This document shows, one piece after another, positions 15,401-25,719 of a DNA stretch of 64,000 nucleotides. The notes under the pieces were generated by a model. That model made no database searches and was not told the DNA's origin. It was given only the letters and a program-made list of their open reading frames with translations. The position numbers and the translations under genes were made by a program. Every line of letters starts with the position of its first letter. Position 1 is the first letter of the stretch. Source of the stretch: Liriodendron chinense (lineage: Eukaryota; Streptophyta; Magnoliopsida; Magnoliales; Magnoliaceae); the NCBI GenBank assembly GCA_003013855.2, contig ML058577.1:2170001-2234000 (forward strand), in the 5' to 3' direction.

Positions 15401-18400
15401 CCCAATTGGTTGGATCGTAGGTGCGATGATTTACTTCACGGGCGAGGTCTCTGGTTCAAGTCCAGGATGGCCCAGCTGCGCCAGGGAAAAGAAAGAGTCC
15501 GGAACTGGTTGAGATCTTGAATTCTGCTGATGATTGCATGTTATGAACTCACTGGATTTGATTGAGAATGTATTCAAGTATAAGGAGATGTCAAACCATA
15601 AACAGGTGAAAGGTGTCACCACCTTGGAAGGTGGAAGAATCTATTGCACCCAGGAATAAACTCTCATCGTGCATCGATATTGGGAATTCTTTAAGTGATT
15701 GCATCACCCACTACATAGATAAACAATTCCCATCCTCCCAATAGGAATTTACATCACCCATCAGGTGTGGAACTCCCAAGGAGATCCCTTCCCCCAGTTC
15801 TTTTGATAGCCTTGTCCTATCATCTAAAAGCTTATGTCATCAGTGGTAGGCCTCCTTAAAGGTACAGGTCCCTCATTCAAACCTGCCTTAGACACTACTT
15901 CCTGATTTGTTTTGTTGGTAAGAAAAAAATAAATTTCCGTTGATGATGAGAAAAGATTGAGACTCAACCAACCACATAGAATTTCCCATTTACCGCACTT
16001 AGGAATACTGCTTATACCTTATTTCAAATGATTGTGGGAGATGTAAATTGTTTATTTAGCGACAAACTTTTAATTTTCTTGGTTGTTGAAACTGAATTCT
16101 GACTACTTTTAGTGCATGATATGAACATTTGTTCCAAGTTGGATACACATATGGAAACATCACTTTTTATAGGTTTCTCTGTTCTCTCTTCATCTTCCGA
16201 AGTTAGAATGTGTATCGGTAGCAAAGTATTCAATAACGCTAGTGCTGGTCATAACGGCCAGCCTTATGGCTGTTACGATATGAGTTCTAACAGCCCCCCC
16301 TTGTAATGGTCAATTTTTTTTTTTCCTTTAAAGGAAAAGGAAGTATTGGCCCTGTATCGGCCGTTACAGGCTATTTTTGTTTTTCAAATCGGGCGTTACA
16401 GCCGCGTACTGTGTAACTGGTGCCACAGTTACTATTATGTAATGGTTGTTATGCCCATAGCGTAACTGTTTTTGTATTCCATGATCGGGAGGGCCTCTTT
16501 GACCATGCATCTTACTCGTGTGTGTGAACTGTTAAGGGGTTCGGTTCTTGCATGCTATATGGGGTTCTTTGACCATGTGATTTGCTCTTGCACGCCATAT
16601 GGGGTTCTTGTGCACATGGAGTTTATGGCTTCTTTGTTTGAATTGGTCAAGAACCTAGAAAATTTGATAATTGCTATCATTCATTTTCAGAAAGCATTAT
16701 CTTTAGCTTCAGCAGCTTGAACACAGTTTTCTTATGATTTGCTGGAAACAAGATTTGGCTGCATTAATTTTATTTATCACTTGCTTTTTACCTATTTTTT
16801 TTTAGGATATCTGTTGAAAAAAAGTGCGAAAACCAATGGATGGAGCAGGCGATGGTTTGTTCTAAATGAGAAAAATGGCAAGGTCAGTAATTTACTGGCA
16901 TCCTTTTAAAGATGACATTTGTAAAATGTGGTTTTGTGCTGGTATTATCATTATTTTGAGATTGATGGGATCTATCTTGATGGTTACCTTGTTTTCCAGC
17001 TTGCATACACCAAAAAGCAAGAGGAGAGACATTTTCGTGGTGTCATGATTTTAGAGGTTTGCTGCAGCTTTTTATGAGATTGTTTTGAATCTTATATTTT
17101 ATCTTTTTCATAGTATCTCTGTCATAATTTTCAGATAAATATTAAGGAAAAGATAATTATTATTTACCTTAAAAGTAAGCATATGGATCTTCAATATTCA
17201 AAAGAATCTTAAAAGTAAAGAAAAGACAATATACTGAGTTTCTTTCAACATATTTGTCCTAAAAAGACAACCAACGAAAGAGCTAACAATTTAAAGATCT
17301 GATCCATTGTGATATTTCTTGGGGATAGAGGTGGCTAGGTCCAAGCAGGGCATTGTCATCTCTCAGGAGAAATTTGTTTGATTTATTGCATGATGTTGGT
17401 TGTTTGGGGGCCCAGCCAAGTGACACTCCAGTTCAGCAGAATCATTGTCTTCAATCAGACAATGGAGATTTATTACCAAGGTATCCAAAGACAGTTATGT
17501 AATGACCATTATGGCCGTTACGTAACGGTATTGGTGACCACTGTGATGCGTTAGGGGGCCGTAATGGCTGTTATGGGAAAATTGCCTGTAATGGTTGTTA
17601 CGAGGCCAATACAGTGTTTTTTCATTCAAGTCTTATAGGGGCTGTCTTTCATACCTTGTGATATTTGAAAGGGTTGCTTGGTAGAGGTCTTATATATTCT
17701 AAGCATGGTCATGCCGATGCTGAGCAGCTGAGGCATATGCAGATGCTGATTGGGCTGAATCGGATGCAGATAGAAGATCTATTGCCAGTTGTTGCAAATT
17801 TTTTTTTTTTTTTTTGGGAGCAAATAAGAGAAGACTTATTGCATATTAGTTGGGGATATCCTTGTTACATGGAAAAGTAAAAACAACTCGTCGAGTGTTG
17901 AGGTGGAATTTCAGTTGATGACTCATCGTGTTTATGACTTGCGTTTGTTGAAAACCTTTTTGACAGAATTAGGTGTTCTTGTTATTCTTCTGATAAAACT
18001 TCACTGTGTATCATGAGCATAGGAAGCATATTGAAGTGAATTGTTGCTTCATCTAAGGCGTTTCAAATATCATATTAAAAAAAATAAATCTGATGACGAC
18101 TAACTTGTTTCCTCACTAAAGGCATCGGTTGTCATCATCTAAATTGGATATCTTCCAAGTTGGGAATGATTGACATTAATTTTCCAGCTTATAATAGATA
18201 GGATGGAGATACGAGTATACATTCCCGTGTTGTCATGAGGATTACCATATCAGTCTCTGTAATTAATAAGATGTTTTAGTCAGTGTGACTAACGATTGAT
18301 TGCCCCCCTCTTTTTCTTCTTCTTTTCTACTGAGCCCTGGTAAAAGAGGTATGTCTATGTTTGTTTGCCAGCAAATTGTTAAAGTTTTGCAATGTACCTT

Positions 18401-19425
18401 TTAAAACTTGACCTTGTGTTGCCAAGAGAATGCCAAGGTGGTTGTGACGATGATGATGTCCGTGTGCGCATGTCTATTGATATAATATGGTTATTATGCC
18501 AAAACTCAGCCGGTGGGAGTATTGCACTCTTGTTGCCCATCCAAAGCCCATATAAAGGAGGGTTTTGTCTGGTTGGCATCTGGTGTCGAACTTTGGCCAC
18601 AACCTTTTCTTATGAATTAGGACAGTTTGACATTTAGAGTGGAATAGGCGGGATGGGATTTTGTGTAGTTGAGCCCAATTATTGATATAAGGCTTAGATG
18701 ATGGTGGTGGTGCTGGTTGGTATCATACTGCAAGGTATGAATTGAACAGTTATGAGAACGATAGGATATATGTAAATCTGTATCCATGAATTGCATCTAG
18801 TACTTGTATCCATACCATATCCTCTGGACACTGCTACTCCCAAGCCCGTACATTGTAGGCATCCAGGAGTCCTAGGTTCTTTAGGTTGATATGGAATGGC
18901 GATAGCATTTTCTCAGAACCGATGGCAATCAAAGTTAGGTCAGTCTTCTTATTGAGACTTTTGGTAATCTTGTGGTAGGTGATTTTAATAATAAAATTGC
19001 TTGCATCTCCTGTAAGTGTGTAGCTCCTTGGAAGCATGCATTCCTAATTAATGAAATTTAAGGCCAAATTCTACCATTTTCCAACCTCATTTAGCAAATA
19101 TCAAGAGGCTAGTTTCCTAGCTGATACACCAGATAAGGGGTCTTGAGGTCTCTTTTCATGATTGTCATCAGCATCATAGTCTTGTTCCAGTATTTGGGTT
19201 CAGCTTTATGAATCCTGTTTTACCAAAACAGGATTCTTCTCATGGTAGCTGGGCAGAAGTTTGATGATTAGCTTGCCCACCTGATGTCAAACCGCCTTCA
19301 CGTGGGTGAGGGACTGATAGGTGCAAAGGATACCGGCAGGTGCAACGCTACCAGGCAGAATTCTTGAGATTTTTTTCATATAAGAGAAGATCATTATCTA
19401 TTGCTTTAATGGATGTCTGTACTGT

Positions 19426-19493
<68 letters not shown>

Positions 19494-22400
19494 CTTTTCT
19501 TGATAAGAAATAGCAAAGAAGAAAAAGGAAAACGAAAGTTATGATCAGTGTCTTAAATAGTGTCGCTACGTAGCGTGCAAAAATAGTGCTTTTCCCCTAT
19601 AGAGTACGCTACAGGGCTGTAGTGTGTGCTATGAGCTATGTAGCATGTAGCATCTGTAGTATATGCTACACCATACTCAGGCTTTATAGAAGGAAAAAAA
19701 ATGTTATGTCATTAGTTCATTAGTTGATGTAAAATGGTGGCGGCCCATCCTTCTCACATATGGAAATGATGTCAAGCTATCCAAACCACACAAGTAGTGG
19801 ATCCTATTTGTACGTGTATCCATGTCATACAATCTTAACTATCAATAAAGGGACCTCCACATGTACAACTGGGGACTTATGACTGAAACTCACATTGTAA
19901 ATAATGTCTTAAAAGTTTAAAACATATGGGTTTTGGAAGAGGAAACCGCTCTTTTGAAACCCTAATGCTCGACGGCAAGCACCCCTACAGTCCCAAATTC
20001 AATTTTTTGATTCTCTTGATCCACAATGCTGTTGAAGAGGAGATTTTGGCTGACCAATCGGCCTTACAAGAAGGTCCATTTGCTGTATTTTCAAGAGTGT
20101 TGAAGCCCAGGGTGGATCCTTTTTCTCCCCATTTTAGGGGACTAGTATCGTGCAATATTGTAGAATAAAGCTTGTTCTACAATCATTTGTTGTGTGGGGC
20201 CCGTTATGGTGTGTATGGTATGAAATTAACCTCGTCCATTTGATCATGCTTTTACTTGAAAAAATGAAGCATTGTTTATTCTATTTTTACTTTTTTTTTA
20301 ATATTTGTTCATACTATTTATTGTATTTTCCATAATTTTTAGTTAAAAAATGGAAGTATCTTGTAGCTTATGCTACACACGACCATTGTTCAGAGTATCC
20401 CCAATGTCGTCCGTATCTCTAGCTCGGTGATACCGATAACACTAGTAGCATCATAAATTCCAAGTATCGATGATATATCGCTGAGTATTGCCGACGTATC
20501 GATATTGCCAATATTTTCGACTATGTAAATTCTAGCGCTTGTATCACCCGTATATTAATGATATTTAAATAATATTGCCAATGCATTGATATCGCAAAAA
20601 AATGTTTGGATGGTTGGATGATAGATTGGATGTATGTATGGATGTTTGGATGGATAGATGGGATGGATGGATGTTTAAATGGTCGGGTGGTTGGATGGGA
20701 AGGATGGATTGACAATTGGATCATCATGCATGTGTATTGTGTTTATATGCTTATTTATGCATGGATGTATAATATATGAATGCATTATGCATGTTTGTTT
20801 TCTTTTTAATGGGTTTAATGCAAGGTATCCCAAAACAGTTACGTATCGGCCGATACGTAACGGAAACGGTCATAACCGTTACGCGTTACGGGGTTGAAAC
20901 GGCCGTAACGGCTGTTACAGAAAAAACAGGCCGTAACGGTCCTGTAATGGCCCGTATCGGACCATAACGGCTGTAACGGTCCTGTAACAGCCTTTTTTTT
21001 TTCTCAGAAAATAAAAAAGGGCCGTAATGGCCGATACGGGGTCCATAACGGCCGTTACTGCCCGTATCGTAATGGTAACTGTGGTGGCCGTTACGGCCAC
21101 CGTTACCGTTATGGAACTCCTTGGTTTAATGATATTTAAGTGATAGTTGTGTTACTATTGGACTGATTTCTCACGATAGCACATACTTTTGGGCCCCATT
21201 AAATGAAAGCTTATTATGTATGCATTCTTTTTTGCAATTTTGTAATTTTTAAATATGCAAATATGAGTATTTTAGCATCTCCTGAAGTTTCATTGAAAAA
21301 TTCCATCGTTTTCCCAATGTTTCCCCACATATCCGGAAATCGGCGATATCGATATTGTTTCGGTATCCCCGGCCAGCGAAACTTGTAGCGATACCGATAC
21401 TTAGAACATTGCACGTGACGTAGCCTATGCCAGTGTTCGAAATATCGGTATCACGTTATGTATCGCACCCTTGGGATACGGATACATATCGGTTATCGCA
21501 TGGGATATATTGGTTGTATCGCGTAATGTATCGCTGTTGTTAGAAACATGGAGAACATTGGGAAATTGGTCAAATTTTTCAATGAAACTTCAGTGATTGT
21601 TAAAAAAGACATCAATACACACTTAGGAATCAAAACATTACAAAAAACAAGTGCACATAATATGTTTTCTTTATATGGGGTCCTAATCTGTGTGCAGTCT
21701 AAGTGTCTAACTGAATTGATGCAAGTATATTCAAAGTCTATTTATATAATTTATAAATGTAAGAAGACGTGTGGAAACATAATCGATACATTCAAAAGCA
21801 AAAGAAGAATCACTAGACTAGGTTACATACATGTTTGATTTTATGTTTGGACATAAAGATTGCAACCAATTTGCGAGAAATTGAAATTTTTTAATTTTTT
21901 CAATTTTCCACGACTCAGCCCATCTCCTCCAAATCTCGAAATCGAAGCTCCCAATTCATAATTTTTCATGTAAAACATGAAAACTCATATACTTGTAACA
22001 ATTTAACACTGATTTAACATGATTTACAGAAGAAGAAAAGGATCGAAAATGCTTACTGGATCGAATCTATGGGATATATCGCACTACTTGTGTGTTTCGT
22101 ATCGCACAGGTGGGATACAAGATATATCGTGGGATATATCGGCCGATATCGTCTATATTTAAAACACTGGCCTATGCTACACGCTATGGAGGGCTGAATG
22201 CTACACAATACGCTATGTGCTATTTGAAACACTGATCACGATCACAACAAAAGGGATTTTAACAAAGAAATGATTTTCAGAATGGAAAGGTAGCATTAAT
22301 CCTATCAGTCAATTAAATCTTCTCACATGAAGAAAAAAATTTGTTTGATGAAACCCAATGCTTTGTCCTTTTTTAAGGGGGAGAATAATATATGCTCTAA

Positions 22401-25400
22401 GTGATATGCGCACACAGTGTGCATGCACACCATATTTTAAAAGAAATATAATAGAAATTAAAGTGTCACACCATGATCTTAGTATTAATGTCCTGTCTCT
22501 TTTTCTATAATCCAGCCCTTTTTTCTTTTCTACTGAATTGTTTTTCTCATAAATTTTTAGCTATTTTATTCTCTTTTTGAGCTTGCTATCTTCAATACTT
22601 TTTTTTTTTTGGTTGAATCAATTGGTATCTTCAGTACTGTTCTTCGATTCAATTGTAATGCTCTGATGTTGGCCAGCCTGATCAGCTTGGCTACATTAGC
22701 AAACAGCAATGTGGTGGCCATCATTCTTTATAAAACACAGAAACTAATGCATAGATTGTCTGGCAAAGATTATGCAAATGGCGATTAGACAAACGCTATG
22801 GGCATTTCCAATGAATATAACCTGTAGTTTCATGTCTGAAATCAGTGACTTTTCTCTTTGATTAGTAACAAAAACTTCGTTGAAACCCAAAAACTCGAAA
22901 CACTATTGCATAATCATCAGTGCACTTCTGCTCTGTCTAATACATTATCTCTGCAGGAGTGTAATATAGAAGAGGTTCCAGATGACGATGAACCTCCAGC
23001 AAAAAGTTCCAAGGATAAGAAGGCAAATGGACCAGATACAGGAAAAGGTCAAGGTCTCGTGTTCAAGATTACTAGCAAGGTTCCTTATAAAACTGTTTTG
23101 AAAGGTTTGTTCCCTTCTGAATATTTATCCTGTTTCTTTCTTTTTCTTTTCTTTTCTTCTCGTTCTCTTTTTCTTTTTCATTCTTTGTGAGCTAATATAT
23201 ACCTTAATTTTCTGTTGATCATGCAGCCCACAGCGCCGTTCTTTTGAAGGCTGAGAGTATGCAAGAGAAGGTTGAGTGGATAAACAAGATAAGAAGTGTT
23301 ATGCAGCCTTCAAAGGGAGCTCCTGGCAAGGGAACACAATCTTCTGAATCTGGTCTGCCCATTCGACAAAGTCTTTCTGATGGTTCTCTGGTATGCTTGT
23401 AACTGATGCTTTTTTTTTTCAATATGTTATGGCTCAATGAAACTAAAATGAAATGATAGTATCTCCTTTTGTTTTATATTTTATCAAAGGATAGAATCTA
23501 CGATTTTCTGTATGAAATGATCGAAAACGTGTGCTGCATTTTCAAAAAAAAAAAAAAAGAAGAAGAAGAAGAAGAAGAAGAAGAAGAAGAAGAAAGAAAG
23601 AAAGAAAGGAAAAGAAGGGTCGCATTTTAAATATTTTGGAAATACTCCAGAAATTGAAGTAATTAACACAGAGAAAGTAGGCTCCTAGTATTTCATTGTT
23701 TATACATATGATGTGGGCGATGGAACCACTGATGCAAACAATTACATGGAAACAGGATCTTGTTTTGCATGAATATGAACACAATGCATGCGTGTGCCAT
23801 CTCTTCCCTATGTGCGTGTGCATTTTCTTATGATATATGTACAATATGCATTTTGCATCCTTTTTAGGACACAATGGCTAGAAGGCCTGCAGATCCAGAA
23901 GAAGAGCTCAGGTGGATGTCTCAAGAAGTCCGAGGTTATGTAGAGGCTGTTTTGAACAGTCTTGCTGCCAATGTTCCCAAAGTAAGCCTCTATTTTCTAT
24001 TTTCATGCTCTCAGTCGTAGTAGGAAGTTTTTGAGATCTGTAATGTCCTCTATGTGATTGGTGGTTGAACAGGCTGTTGTTCTCTGCCAAGTTGAGAAGG
24101 CGAAAGAAGACATGCTTAATCAGCTATACAGCTCTATCAGGTTAATACTCTTTAGACATGCATCTGTGCATGTGAATGTGTAGCGGTCATGGACTTCAGT
24201 TCCTATTGCCGACATTTTAACCAATTGGAAAAATTATAATAATCAAAATTCCGTTTCTGTTTGCCCATGGCTAGTGCCCAAAACAATGCGAAGATTGAAG
24301 AACTTCTTCAAGAGGACCAAAATGTAAAGCGTAGGCGGGAGCGTTACCAGAAACAGTCATCGATTCTCTCGAAACTCACTCGACAGCTCAGCATTCATGA
24401 CAACCGAGCAGCTGCAGCAAGCTGGTCCAATGGTGGAGCAGGTCAGTTGAAACTACATTTGGCAAAGACTGATTGTTGTCTGCACTCTATTTAATGGTTG
24501 TTGTGATATACCTTAAATTATACTGAAATTTTCTCTTGCGGGATGCCATTCACTCTTTGAAAGCAACGTGATGCTACAAACTTCTAGGGAAGTTGGTCAT
24601 ATCTGAAGCTTGGCAAAAGGCTAGAAATTTCATCCATATTGCTACCATCAAATTTCTTCCACGAAAGTTTCAACTGGAAAAGTTCATTGCTTTGAAACTG
24701 ACATGCTTTTTCTTAGGTTAAGATATCTGGATTTCTGGGATACTTTGGTCCTGTTTCAGGATTGTTGTGCAAGCACAATGCTGTCTTGGGTTCGTAAAAA
24801 AAAAAAAAAAACCCAAAAAAGACGAGGTAAAAAAAAAACTCGAGGGGTCGTTCTTTACTTTAAACCATCTTTTCAGCTGCTAAATAGAAAGAAGCAACAT
24901 CCACTGATTTATTAGGCAACCACAGGTCGGAGGGATTATATTTTACTGTATGAAAATGTGGAACGGCTTGAAGATACCCTTGACCCATTAACTAAAGTTG
25001 ACCACACAAGTCTGTTGAAATTGTCTCTGCAGCTTCATAACAACCACGTCGTGAGCTGTGCCTATGCTATATATGGTTAGGCTTCTCAGCTGCTTGCATC
25101 CATGAAAGCAACTCTGGATTTTCAACGTGGAAATGGCACAAGTACTTCTCTAAATGGTTCTCCTAAACTTCTTTGGATCCTTTTATGAGCCAACGATTCT
25201 TATACTCTTTATCTTATTTTACTTCCAAAATGGGTGAAAATGTATCTGAAATTACTAGTGATAAGCATCCGTTAAAAAATTTGAGTTAGAAATAATTCCT
25301 ATTTGATGGTTCCTCATTTGATGTGGATAACTAGTTGACCCCCTGAGACTAGACCCAGAGAAGATAGAATAGATTCCCATTATCTCCTTGTCTGTGATTA

Positions 25401-25719
25401 ACTGGAGTGCACTTGTGAATGCTTGTTAAGCTGTCTTTGACGCCGAAATGTCTGTTACTTTGCAGAGAGTAGCCCAAGGACCAGTACTACGTCTGGTGAT
25501 GATTGGAGATCTGCATTTGATGCTGCAGCTAATGGACCGGTGGATCACTCCAGCTCATTTGCTGAATCGAGGTCAGGTCCCAATGGTCACAGCCGGCGGT
25601 ACAGCGACCCAGCACAGAATGGTGATGCAAACTCGGGGTCGAATTCGAGCAGCCGCCGCACCCCGAACCGGTTGCCCCCTGCACCCCCGCAGTCTGGTTC
25701 GTCCATGTATAAATACTAA
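468..25719 (+). CDS. Dynamin-related protein 2 (DRP2A/2B, ADL6-type) large GTPase, 22 exons
   Basis: Exons: 468-605, 1373-1423, 1532-1652, 1862-1969, 2705-2766, 2943-3060, 4596-4938, 5623-5770, 7243-7344, 7445-7564, 7714-7797, 7937-8064, 11238-11322, 11843-11972, 16806-16882, 17000-17056, 22957-23104, 23227-23390, 23868-23981, 24073-24140, 24275-24441, 25466-25719. All introns are GT-AG and the exons total 2787 nt (928 aa), close to the roughly 914 aa of Arabidopsis DRP2A. Domains in order: GTPase with P-loop G44-S51 (GNVGAGKS, split by intron 1), switch threonine T71 (GATRAP), DLPG 147-150 and SKID 208-211; middle/stalk region about 315-575; PH domain about 578-700, starting GYLLKKSAKTNGWSRRW; GTPase effector domain about 735-840; basic Ser/Pro-rich tail ending NRLPPAPPQSG...YKY. 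In this family the protein binds phosphoinositides and drives scission of clathrin-coated vesicles at the plasma membrane and trans-Golgi. No stop or frameshift breaks it, so the gene looks intact. The start at 468 matches the family N-terminus (MEAxDELxQLS). Confidence 0.95.
1993..2263 (+). repeat. Tandem duplication in DRP2 intron 4
   Basis: Two direct copies of about 87 bp (about 1993-2082 and 2177-2263) share the track TTTCTTTAGATCAAT, then ATATTCATC and TATAAAAGAAA. They are about 184 bp apart. This is local duplication of intron DNA with no coding content. Confidence 0.6.
3061..4595 (+). other. DRP2 intron 6, no gene
   Basis: This is a 1.5 kb intron between the exon ending ...EFDSEG and the exon starting with TRTIGVISK. 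It is AT-rich from 3380 to 3560. I found no reading frame worth reporting and no repeat ends I could define. Confidence 0.6.
4975..5562 (+). repeat. Tandem duplication of about 270-320 bp in DRP2 intron 7
   Basis: The segment starting GATGCCTTTTGTGTTCAAAT at 4975 restarts at 5241. Both copies then run through CACTCAAAGAGC, ATTCAGTCAATTCTGCATAT, GTAAATTATGATG and GGTGGCCTCTG. The second copy has extra sequence near 5300-5350. It doubles the intron without touching the splice sites. Confidence 0.8.
6225..6645. mobile_element. MITE in DRP2 intron 8, PIF/Harbinger-like ends, with an internal (TC)n tract
   Basis: The left end GGGCCCATTTGGATGGATT pairs with the right end, which reads GGGCTCATTTACATGCATT on the other strand. 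The 421-bp element has no coding capacity and carries a perfect TC microsatellite at 6375-6420. The TIR resembles Tourist-like elements, but no clean 3-bp target duplication was confirmed. Confidence 0.55.
9412..10599. mobile_element. Non-autonomous hAT-like element (family 1) in DRP2 intron 12
   Basis: The left end is CAATGTTTTCCATATCG and the right end on the opposite strand is CAGTGTTTTCAGTATC. It is flanked by 8-bp direct repeats TGCACAAG (9404-9411) and TGCGCAGG (10600-10607), 6 of 8 identical with only transitions, which fits hAT. It has no transposase. A 155-bp segment is duplicated in tandem inside it (9575-9729 and 9730-9884). The element at 21431-22169 is the same family without that duplication. 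Confidence 0.8.
12422..12513 (+). repeat. Tandem 46-bp duplication
   Basis: Two adjacent copies begin GGGCTATTCACA and end CCCTCCCAGAAA, with very few mismatches. They lie in DRP2 intron 14 within a stretch (12120-12540) of foldback-like DNA whose ends I could not define. Confidence 0.8.
12990..13450. mobile_element. Two RTE-clade LINE 3' ends joined tail to tail in DRP2 intron 14
   Basis: On the minus strand, 13450 down to about 13113 encodes a decayed C-terminus of an RTE-type reverse transcriptase with in-frame stops. Readable pieces include MRESRIRWFDHV, RPRGRPNRTWMEIVRKDL and DRVEWRNRTHVAEPN. It ends in CCCAATTAGTTGGGATAAGG and an ATG-repeat tail. On the plus strand a second fragment (about 12990-13112) ends IHKAHPKLLG with the same terminal motif and tail. 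The tails meet at the ATGATGATGATCATCATC palindrome near 13103-13122. Both pieces are 5'-truncated and dead. Confidence 0.75.
14650..15233. mobile_element. hAT-like MITE (TAGGGCTCTCAATGG family) in DRP2 intron 14
   Basis: This is a 584-bp element with inverted ends TAGGGCTCTCAATGG. It is flanked by a perfect 8-bp target duplication GAAATGAT (14642-14649 and 15234-15241), which is diagnostic of hAT. The interior is rich in GGATCCGAATCCGA-type motifs and has no open frame. A longer relative is at 36719-38380. Confidence 0.9.
15370..15500 (+). pseudogene. Nuclear plastid DNA insert: end of trnI-GAU intron, trnI-GAU exon 2, start of trnI-trnA spacer
   Basis: From CGCTCCCGAAAAAGAATC through TTACTTCACGGGCGAGGTC to CCCAGCTGCGCCAGGGAAAA the sequence follows the plastid inverted-repeat locus as I know it. 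The 3' half of tRNA-Ile(GAU) ends at 15474 and includes the T-arm GGTTCAAGTCC. Only the second exon is present, so it cannot give a tRNA. It sits deep in DRP2 intron 14, which makes it a transfer from plastid to nucleus. The identity is from memory, not alignment. Confidence 0.85.
16222..16483. mobile_element. AACGG-rich hAT-like MITE, copy 1 (DRP2 intron 14)
   Basis: The ends are CAAAGTATTCAATAACG and, on the other strand, CATGGAATACAAAAACAG. The 8-bp flanks ATCGGTAG and ATCGGGAG match at 7 of 8 positions. The interior repeats forms of GTAACGGCCGTTAC. It has no coding sequence and is related to 17477-17658 and 20821-21123. Confidence 0.7.
17477..17658. mobile_element. AACGG-rich hAT-like MITE, copy 2 (DRP2 intron 16)
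   Basis: The left end is CAAGGTATCCAAAGACAG and the right end on the other strand is CAAGGTATGAAAGACAG. The interior has several GGCCGTTACGTAACGG-like motifs. It is shorter than copy 3, and I see no clear target duplication. Confidence 0.65.
18636..18712 (+). mobile_element. RTE LINE 3'-end remnant (DRP2 intron 16)
   Basis: The stretch from AGAGTGGAATAGG to AAGGCTTAGATGATGG aligns with the terminal part of the RTE fragment at 13113-13450, including the decayed CCCAATTAGTTGGGATAAGG motif and an ATG-like tail. Only about 75 bp remain. Confidence 0.55.
19163..19222 (-). mobile_element. RTE LINE 3'-end remnant (DRP2 intron 16)
   Basis: A short inverted relative of the RTE terminus (GGGTTCAGCTTTATGAATCC) is preceded by an imperfect tail (ATCAGCATCAT). 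It faces the plus-strand remnant 450 bp upstream. Confidence 0.45.
19429..19488 (+). repeat. (TA)30 microsatellite
   Basis: An uninterrupted run of TA dinucleotides, about 60 bp, in DRP2 intron 16 just upstream of the nested hAT cluster. Confidence 0.97.
20603..20715 (+). repeat. GGAT/GGATGTTT minisatellite
   Basis: Degenerate tandem GGATG, GGATGTTT and GGTTGGATG units over about 110 bp. The short reading frames across it are products of the repeat. Confidence 0.8.
20821..21123. mobile_element. AACGG-rich hAT-like MITE, copy 3
   Basis: The ends are CAAGGTATCCC and, on the other strand, CAAGGAGTTCC. It is flanked by a perfect 8-bp repeat GTTTAATG (20813-20820 and 21124-21131; 9 bp if the preceding G is counted). 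It is built almost wholly of CCGTAACGG/CCGTTACGG palindromic units. It is the best preserved of three copies and the innermost level of the nest in DRP2 intron 16. Confidence 0.85.
21431..22169. mobile_element. hAT-like element (family 1), nested copy
   Basis: This 739-bp element has ends CAGTGTTCGAAATAT and, on the other strand, CAGTGTTTTAAATAT. It is flanked by a perfect 8-bp duplication GCCTATGC (21423-21430 and 22170-22177), which fixes it as hAT. It is in the same orientation as the family-1 copy at 9412-10599 and lacks that copy's internal 155-bp duplication. No transposase. Confidence 0.92.
23543..23616 (+). repeat. Poly(A)-(GAA)n-(GAAA)n tract
   Basis: A run of A is followed by about a dozen GAA units and several GAAA units, in DRP2 intron 18. 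Poly-Phe and poly-Leu frames on the other strand are artefacts of it. Confidence 0.95.

Larger units (their letters stand above)
20384..21411. mobile_element. Inner hAT-like element (family 3), nested, with its own MITE insertion
   Basis: The ends are CATTGTTCAGAGTATC and, on the other strand, CAATGTTCTAAGTATC. The 8-bp flanks CACACGAC and CACGTGAC match at 6 of 8, differing by transitions. It is inserted in the family-2 element and carries the GGAT minisatellite (20603-20715) and the AACGG MITE (20821-21123). Its left part resembles the AT-rich insert at 33675-34196. Confidence 0.72.
19546..22234. mobile_element. Outer hAT-like element (family 2), split by two later hAT insertions
   Basis: The inverted ends are CAGTGTCTTAAATAG (19546) and, on the other strand, CAGTGTTTCAAATAG (ending 22234). 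The arms are rich in GCTACACGCTAT/CGCTACGTAGCG motifs. The flanks GTTATGAT and ATCACGAT match at 5 of 8 positions, so it is old. With the inserts at 20384-21411 and 21431-22169 removed, about 920 bp remain. It has no transposase. It makes up nearly half of DRP2 intron 16. Confidence 0.7.

Noticed and set aside
15437..15474. Functional tRNA-Ile
   Set aside because: Only the 3' half (exon 2 of the plastid gene) is present; no 5' half or anticodon stem can be formed.
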